Shown piece by piece: positions 1 to 6,000 of a stretch of DNA of 10,341 bases. Each line of letters starts with the position of its first letter. Within the stretch, counting starts at the first letter, position 1. The notes beneath the pieces are model-generated. The model was given only the letters and a program-made list of their open reading frames with translations. It made no database searches and was not told the origin of the DNA. The DNA is from an uncultured Eubacteriales bacterium (lineage in GTDB: Bacteria; Bacillota; Clostridia; Lachnospirales; Lachnospiraceae): contig OMSZ01000115.1 in assembly GCA_900313855.1 (NCBI GenBank), positions 1-10,341 on the forward strand. The letters run 5' to 3'. A program made the position numbers and the translations under genes.

Positions 1-1236
1 ATAGGTCGTAACCTTAACATCTTCAGGAAGTTCAAAATACTTAACTGCCAAATCCGTAATCTTATCATCTATCTCAACACCTTCTATGTTGATACGGGCA
101 TTTTCTATTGTCTCGTCATCTTCTGTACTGATATTTGCATTTTCTATTGTCTCGTCATTTTCTGTACTGACATTTGCATTTTCTATTGTCTTGTCATCTT
201 CCGCGCCGTCATTTGAATTATCATTATCTATAATATCATTGGTATCGTCATTAACAGATGTATCCGGGAAATATCTTCTGCACTGGGTTGCATATGTTCC
301 CGTACCCATACCAAGAATCAGCATATCAAGTTCATCCTTCTCTTTAATCCCCGCCATATAAGGTGCCGCCATGGCATAATCGTAGTACATTCCTGTAAGT
401 CCCTGATTCTTTTTTAAGATTGACTGTACGCCGAATAAGACATTGGTGGACAATATAACATTTTCATCATCCTCTTTCACCTGGAGGTAGTTGTACACCG
501 ATTCCCCCTCATAAGCCAGATTATTTTCCCAGAAAGCAAAACTCCCGTCATGACCAAACACACAACAGAGTATGAACAATATAACGCTAACTACGGATTT
601 CTTAACTCCTCGCTTAGCACTTATGAAATAAATGATGGCAAGCACCAGCAAAATTCCCGCAAATATCAGAAAGGTTATGGCAGTTCCTACAGCAGGAATA
701 GTAACAAAGGTTGGTATAAATGTTCCTATAATACTTCCGATTGTATTAGCCGCCCCCAGATTACCAACTGTCTTTCCGTTGTCATCAAGGCTGTCAACAG
801 TATATTTGACAAGAGATGGCGTAACCGTTCCAAGCAGGAATAAGGGAAACACAAATACTACCATACAGGCAGCAAATGCCGCCCATATAAGAAAATTACT
901 GTTAATAGAAAATATCAGCACTCCCGCTATTCCTATTATTACATATTTCCCAAGTACAGGGATTGCTGCAATCCATATTGCCGCTACAAGTATCCGTCTG
1001 TAGAGTACATCCGGGTCCGGTTTTTTATCTGCGCTTCTTCCACCATAGATATTTCCCAGTGCCATGGCAATCATTATTGTACCTATTATGATTGTCCACA
1101 CAATCTGAGATGACGAAAAATAGGGAGCCAGTAGTCTGCTAGCCCCTAATTCTACTGCCATCACAGACATTCCTGCAAAAAATTCCGTAATGTACAGATA
1201 TAACTTGTTTTTGAGTATTGATGCTTTGTTTTCCAT
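1..1236 (-). CDS. Membrane-bound spermidine-synthase-like protein, C-terminus beyond window
   Basis: The frame is open from ATG at 1236 to base 1, giving 412 residues with no stop, so the C-terminus is missing. Residues 1-225 hold about seven or eight hydrophobic helices, starting with a stretch that has ELGASRLLAPYF, typical of 'fused MFS/spermidine synthase' proteins. A soluble domain follows, with ESVYNYLQV (245-253), TGMYYDY (281-287), the Rossmann nucleotide loop LGMGTGTY (308-315) and VEID (387-390), the acidic end of the second strand. Family members resemble aminopropyltransferases and bind an S-adenosyl-type cofactor. The true substrate of the membrane-fused group is unknown to me, and the classical GGGDG aspartate is replaced here by Thr312. 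About 55 extra acidic residues with a 13-residue repeat separate the nucleotide loop from VEID. The ATG lies 28 bp after the larC1 stop and follows AAGGGA at 1248-1253, so it is probably co-transcribed with larB and larC1. Family call is firm; activity is uncertain. Confidence 0.8.
   Translation of the reverse strand, partial: MENKASILKNKLYLYITEFFAGMSVMAVELGASRLLAPYFSSSQIVWTIIIGTIMIAMALGNIYGGRSADKKPDPDVLYRRILVAAIWIAAIPVLGKYVIIGIAGVLIFSINSNFLIWAAFAACMVVFVFPLFLLGTVTPSLVKYTVDSLDDNGKTVGNLGAANTIGSIIGTFIPTFVTIPAVGTAITFLIFAGILLVLAIIYFISAKRGVKKSVVSVILFILCCVFGHDGSFAFWENNLAYEGESVYNYLQVKEDDENVILSTNVLFGVQSILKKNQGLTGMYYDYAMAAPYMAGIKEKDELDMLILGMGTGTYATQCRRYFPDTSVNDDTNDIIDNDNSNDGAEDDKTIENANVSTENDETIENANISTEDDETIENARINIEGVEIDDKITDLAVKYFELPEDVKVTTY
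98..214 (-). repeat. Three 39-bp tandem repeats, in frame
   Basis: Three consecutive 39-bp units (98-136, 137-175, 176-214) lie inside the spermidine-synthase-like gene. The first two are nearly identical and the third is diverged at one end. Each encodes 13 residues of the pattern E(D/N)D(E/K)TIENA followed by N/R, V/I and two more. In the protein the register runs from residue 346 to 384. Because 39 is a multiple of three, gain or loss of a unit keeps the frame, so copy number may vary between strains. That variation is inference. Confidence 0.9.
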
Positions 1237-1264
1237 ATATTGTTAGTTCCCTTTCATATTAATC

Positions 1265-2293
1265 CTATGAAATTATCATAGCACGCAGTATTCCGGCACA
1301 TTCATATTGTCTCTTGCCCGCTCCCATGCCTATCTTCTCAACAGTAAATGTTTTTGGCAACTCATTGGAAGTGCATATAGCGGCAACTGTTGCTGCACCC
1401 GTAGGTGTGACCAATTCTCCTGCAATATTGGTTATCTCTATAGGTATATGATTATCAGATACAACATGAAGCACCGCCGGTACAGGAACCGGAAGTATTC
1501 CATGCTGACATCTAACCGTTCCCTTCCCTTCGGTAAGATGTGTGACTATGCATTCTTTAATACCCAGATTGTCTAAGCATACTGCTATTGAGACAATATC
1601 AACTATGGAATCAACCGCCCCTACTTCATGGAAATGTACTTCCTCTATCGGTACATTATGCGCCTTTGACTCCGCATGAGCAAGTATGTCAAAAATCTTA
1701 AGTGCCAAAGCTCTTGCACCATCTGTCATTGTACCATGATTAATAATATCCGTTATTTCTCTCATACCACGATGTTCATGGTGGTGATGATGTTCATGGT
1801 CGTGGTCGTGTCCATCATGGTCGTGGTGGTGGTCTTGGTCGTGATGATGTTCATTATCATGTCCATCATGGGCGTGGTCGTGATAATGTTCATGATCATG
1901 TCCATCATGGGCGCGCTCATGTTCATGGTCGTGGTCGTGTCCATCATGATCGTGGTGGTGGTCTTGGTCGTGATGATGTTCATGGTCATGTCCATCATGG
2001 GCGTGGTCGTGATGATGGTGGTGCTCTTCCTCTACACGTTCACCATGCAGATGTCCATAAAGGTATTCCATATCATGATCATGGTTGTCCTGATTTTCCA
2101 ATACCACATCGAAATCACATGCATCTATCCCCGACTTTAATACTCTGCTTATATTAACATGATAGCCTGAAAGCGGAAGGCTTCCAAGTACATCCCTAAG
2201 CACTTGCTCATCTGCCCCCAAATCAAGAAGTGCTGCCACCGTCATATCTCCGCTTATTCCCGAATAACATTCCAAATAAAGTTTCTTATCCAT
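1265..2293 (-). CDS. larC1: Nickel insertion protein LarC, N-terminal half (LarC1), His-rich
   Basis: LarC inserts nickel into the dithiolated pyridinium mononucleotide in a CTP-dependent reaction, the last step of nickel-pincer nucleotide synthesis for lactate racemase and relatives. The N-terminal signature YSGISGDM (10-17), HFHEVGAVDSIVD (220-232), the HGILPVPVPA block and PTGAA (297-301) identify the family. The protein ends at 342 residues soon after GMGAGKR, where full-length LarC (about 400 or more residues) continues into LarC2, the domain shown to bind Mn-CTP. No LarC2 sequence follows before the next gene, so this is a LarC1-only gene. Residues 91-174 contain 44 histidines in 84 positions by hand count, mixed with Asp, Glu and Gly, at the site where other LarC proteins have a shorter His-rich loop. 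This probably binds or stores nickel. The ATG at 2293 is preferred over an in-frame TTG at 2317 because AGGAG at 2301-2305 precedes it and it avoids overlapping larB. Confidence 0.88.
   Translation of the reverse strand: MDKKLYLECYSGISGDMTVAALLDLGADEQVLRDVLGSLPLSGYHVNISRVLKSGIDACDFDVVLENQDNHDHDMEYLYGHLHGERVEEEHHHHHDHAHDGHDHEHHHDQDHHHDHDGHDHDHEHERAHDGHDHEHYHDHAHDGHDNEHHHDQDHHHDHDGHDHDHEHHHHHEHRGMREITDIINHGTMTDGARALALKIFDILAHAESKAHNVPIEEVHFHEVGAVDSIVDIVSIAVCLDNLGIKECIVTHLTEGKGTVRCQHGILPVPVPAVLHVVSDNHIPIEITNIAGELVTPTGAATVAAICTSNELPKTFTVEKIGMGAGKRQYECAGILRAMIIS
1791..2013 (-). repeat. Duplicated His/Asp/Gly-coding segment with 129-bp offset
   Basis: A segment of about 94 bp at 1791-1884 recurs at 1920-2013, exactly 129 bp away, with only a few mismatches. 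Both copies encode the same His-Asp-Gly-Glu pattern, starting with AHDGHD. A shorter third copy of that start lies between them. The offset is 43 codons, so the duplication is in frame. It lies in the His-rich part of larC1 and looks like recent growth by slippage or unequal recombination. Confidence 0.85.
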
Positions 2294-2300
2294 CACAAAT

Positions 2301-2305
2301 CTCCT
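2301..2305 (-). promoter_or_regulatory. Shine-Dalgarno site deciding the larC1 start
   Basis: AGGAG lies 7 bases before ATG 2293 and immediately after the larB stop at 2307. It supports the ATG over the in-frame upstream TTG at 2317, which has no such site and would overlap larB. Confidence 0.85.
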
Positions 2306-2306
2306 A

Positions 2307-3014
2307 TTATATTCCAAGTGCTAATCTGTTCATCTGCGTTGCAAGATAGCCTGCGCCGTAACCGTTATCGATATTGACAACTGCAATCCCGTTAGCACAT
2401 GAATTGATCATTGTAAGAAGCGCTGAAAGACCTTGAAAGCTTGCACCATATCCAACGGATGTCGGCACGGCTATCACCGGATTTTTCACAAGTCCGCCTA
2501 TCACACTCGGAAGCGCTCCCTCCATTCCCGCAACAGCTATTACGCAATTAGCAGCCTTAAGCTCGTTTGTTTTTGCAAGCAGTCTGTGAATTCCCGAAAC
2601 ACCGACATCATATATTCTTATAACCTTCACTCCGAAAAATTCCGCCGTCTGGGCAGCCTCCTCAGCAACCGGCATATCAGCTGTTCCTGCACTACAAACT
2701 ACAACATTGCCCAAATGTTCTTTGTCACATTTCTCAATCTTCAAAATACGTGACAATTCATCATAGACTATTTCCGGAAAGCTCTCTTTAAGTGCCAGGT
2801 ACTGCTCTTTTGAAGCTCTTGTACCGAGAACCTCTCCTTCTTCCTCATAGATATGCTTATAAATGTCCTTCAACTGTTCTACCGTTTTCCCGCTGCAGAA
2901 CACAACCTCAGCAAATCCGGTGCGCTCTTTACGATCACTGTCAAGCTTTGCATATCCCATTTCTTTATATCCATTCTCAATCTTATCTTCAGTTAAAATT
3001 TCTTCTATCATCAT
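2307..3014 (-). CDS. larB: LarB, pyridinium-3,5-biscarboxylic acid mononucleotide synthase
   Basis: LarB carboxylates and hydrolyses nicotinic acid adenine dinucleotide to pyridinium-3,5-biscarboxylic acid mononucleotide plus AMP, the first step of nickel-pincer cofactor synthesis in the cytoplasm. The 235-residue protein has the usual length. Its C-terminal half resembles AIR carboxylase (PurE), with CSAGTAD (107-113), AGMEGALPSV (162-171) and PTSVGYG (184-190). Cys206 in NSCANG aligns with the reactive cysteine described for LarB, followed by VVNIDNGYGAG. The chosen start is the first of two consecutive ATGs (3014), 9 bases after AGAGG at 3024-3028. An in-frame TTG at 3041 lacks a ribosome binding site. 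The gene begins 40 bp after the surface-protein stop and ends 13 bp before larC1. LarE, the sulfur-inserting enzyme, and LarA are not in the window. Confidence 0.93.
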   Translation of the reverse strand: MMIEEILTEDKIENGYKEMGYAKLDSDRKERTGFAEVVFCSGKTVEQLKDIYKHIYEEEGEVLGTRASKEQYLALKESFPEIVYDELSRILKIEKCDKEHLGNVVVCSAGTADMPVAEEAAQTAEFFGVKVIRIYDVGVSGIHRLLAKTNELKAANCVIAVAGMEGALPSVIGGLVKNPVIAVPTSVGYGASFQGLSALLTMINSCANGIAVVNIDNGYGAGYLATQMNRLALGI

Positions 3015-3023
3015 ATAGTTGTT

Positions 3024-3028
3024 CCTCT
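3024..3028 (-). promoter_or_regulatory. Shine-Dalgarno site of larB
   Basis: AGAGG lies 9 bases before the paired ATGs at 3014 and 3011. It sits downstream of the TTG at 3041, which argues against translation starting at that TTG. Confidence 0.7.
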
Positions 3029-3054
3029 TTTTCGATACCAACAGACCATAAATT

Positions 3055-6000
3055 CTATTTTTTTATCTTCATAGATTTTTTATATCCTGTTTTTGAATTA
3101 AACAACTTTTTATATTTTTTCAGTTTTTTCTTAGGCACCTTAATTACAGCCTTTTTGTTAATACCTTTAATCGCTCTCTTTCCAACACTTTTTAGCTTGG
3201 TAGATTTAATCGTAATCTTCTTAAGGTATTTGCAGCCTTCAAATGCACTCTTTCCAATCTTTTTAACTCCTTTTGGAATTACGACCTTGGTAAGCTTTTT
3301 ACAATTATAAAATGCATTTTGACCTATATCTTCTATATTATCACCAAATGATACAGAAGTAATATTACCATTATTCATAAATGTTCCCGGTGCAATAGAA
3401 GTAATATTGTATGTTACATCTCCTACATTAATTTTATCGGGTATAACAACATCTCCGACAGCATTGTTTCCACCGACAAACTCAAGCTTTGACCCGGTTA
3501 CTATTTTATATGTAACCACACCTTCAGAATCGCATAAATAAGAACCAACGACACGATATGAGTCAGTATTATCTTGATCTGCACTTGTCTGCCTGCTAAC
3601 TGTACTTGTGTTTCCGCCCATTGTCAAACTACTGTTGCCACCAGTACCGGTTCCCGTGTTACCACCGTTGCCCGTCCCCGTGTTACCACCAGTACCCGTT
3701 CCTGTGTTACCACCGTTGCCCGTTCCCGTGTTACCACCGTTGCCCGTCCCCGTGTTACCACCGTTGCCCGTTCCCGTGTTATCTCCATTTCCGTTTTCCG
3801 TTCCGGTGTTAACTCCGTTTCCGTTTTCCGTTCCGGTGTTGTCTCCATCACCATTTTCCGTTCCGGTGTTGTCGCCATCACCGTTTTCTGTTCCTGTATT
3901 CTCTCCATCACCGTTTTCTGTTCCTGTATTCTCTCCATCACCGTTTTCTGTTTCGGTGTTCTCTCCATCACCATTCTCCGTTCCCGTGTTCTCTCCATCA
4001 CCGTTTTCCGTTCCCGTGTTCTCTCCATCACCGTTTTCTGTTCCCGTGTTCTCTCCATCACCAGTTTCATCAACGGAAACAACCTCGCCTTTAATTGCTG
4101 AAAGATCATACGGGTTAACCGAACAGAAACTGATCTTCTTATTATCAGTTACATACCATTTAACCAGCCCGTCAGGAGTAACTATCGGTTTACAATCAGA
4201 TAATCTCAGTTTGGTTGATATAATATCTGATACTGCATTACCATCACCATCAACAGCCACCAGCTTACATGAAACATTATTGTTTGTGTCTTCTTCCTCC
4301 CACATAATAATAAACTGTTCATTATTAATTTTAACCAACTGTGGTGTTCCTATTTTCACTCCCGAATCCTGTGCATATTCAGTTAGCCAATTCTTCTTTG
4401 TTTTTGTAAGATCCTTCTTAGCAACAAAAAGGTAAATGTTCCTTGTGCCTGCAGTTGAAGACTGACTTTGATCAACGGCATTGGCAACCACGAGACAATT
4501 ATCTGATGACAACTCGAGTCCTCCTACTGAAACTCCGGTTGCGTTATTCCCATTAGTACCTATGCTAAGCGCATAGCAATATGAAACTTTTGTAATGCTT
4601 CCATCCACTCTGCATCTGGTTAAGGTTACGGCTCTTGGATTAGCATCTCCGTGGTCAACACGGAAAGTAAATTCTCCATCTGTTTTTACAAATTGGTTAA
4701 ATGAATGACTGACATAACCTGCCTGTGAAATGTTCATTACATTAAAATATGAATCTTTAATCTCCATTGTCACTTCGTCCAAAACAAATGTCATATTTGC
4801 CTGATGATGATAACCATCCGAACTTGCATACATTTCATGACAAGTGTGTATATATAATATTCCCGTTCCAGTCTCATCCATCCTAAGCGAACCTGCATCA
4901 AATGGTATATAAGTGTTGGCTCCATTTACCGATGCCTGAGCAACTCTATTCCAGTTTTTATCATATTTTACAATTCTTACTACCTCTGTCTCATCGCTTT
5001 CAGCTTCATTCTTTTGTCCGAACACAACGAAATTAGCATTTTCTCCGAAATAACAACCGCCGAATATAGGTAATTCCATCTCGATTATCTTTGTATCCAC
5101 AACTGCTAAAGTCTCATCATATTCCTCTATAACAACTCCTTTATCACGTATATATTCTACTCTGGTTAAGCTTCCGTCCGAATTATTTTCAAGATATGAT
5201 TTAACAGTACTTCCATAAACAGAATATGTATTAGCAGAAATATTATTGGATTTCGTACCATCAGTTTTTATAACTGCCGTCTCAGGAGTCACGACGCTGC
5301 CTGCAGATACCGTTATATCCAATGATGTAGTTTTACCGCCAGGAAGTGTAGCTGTCACTCTTGCTGTTCCGCTCTTCCAAGCCGAAACCTTTCCCTCCTT
5401 TGTTATCGAAATGACCTTATTATCATCAACCATCCATGATGCCTTCAATTCATAGCCTTTATCCTGATTAATTGTAAGCTGCTGATTTTCTCCGACAACC
5501 ATGGTTTCTTTTCCTATAATACTTATATTCTCAGGCTCACTCCAGTCCAATACCTCAATATAATAATTGTTTTCGTCTTTTTCAATAAGTATTACTTTAT
5601 CACCCATTTTCATCATATTGAATACGTTGTAGGAAGAAACAGCTGTAGATATGATATCTTTAGAAGACAAGTCATATTCCGATATATTCTTTTCATTCTC
5701 ATATATTATCATACTATTCCTGCCGGCATTATATACTGCACGCACACCCACACTTCCGTTATCCGTATAATCACTTGTTGAACCTTCTCCGGCCTTTCTT
5801 GAAACAGACAACATTTTCACCAGATCATTACTGGTCTCAGTAGGTGTCTTATAGACATTAATTAACCCATTAAGCACACTGGTATCTACTATGAATTTAC
5901 CGTCAAACATTTCTGCACTTTTAGTATGATCAAGATAATATTGCTGGCAAAGATAATCAATACCGTTGATGGTTCTGCTTATCAAACCACTCTCTAAAAA

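Noticed and set aside
86..361. Plus-strand 91-residue frame
   Set aside because: It is antisense to the spermidine-synthase-like gene, and its Ser/Phe repeats mirror the 39-bp coding repeat.
1237..1290. Programmed frameshift joining LarC1 to LarC2, as known in Lactobacillus
   Set aside because: No LarC2 coding sequence exists in any frame here. The next gene starts 28 bp after the stop.
1762..1998. Minus-strand Met/Thr-rich frame inside larC1
   Set aside because: It is a shifted frame through the His/Asp repeat, kept open only by low complexity.
1676..2140. Plus-strand hydrophobic Val/Met-rich frame
   Set aside because: It is the antisense of His codons (CAT/CAC) in larC1, which automatically read as Met and Val. 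It is not a membrane protein gene.
2294..2317. TTG start giving a 350-residue LarC overlapping larB
   Set aside because: ATG 2293 has an AGGAG site at good spacing, and family members begin near the sequence KKLYLECYSG.
3637..4062. CRISPR-like array
   Set aside because: The units are directly adjacent with no unique spacers, keep the reading frame and lie inside a coding sequence.
3608..4435. Long plus-strand frame rich in Val, Pro and Ser repeats
   Set aside because: It is the antisense of the surface-protein repeat linker. The repeat lacks stop codons in several frames. No ribosome binding site or family resemblance was seen.
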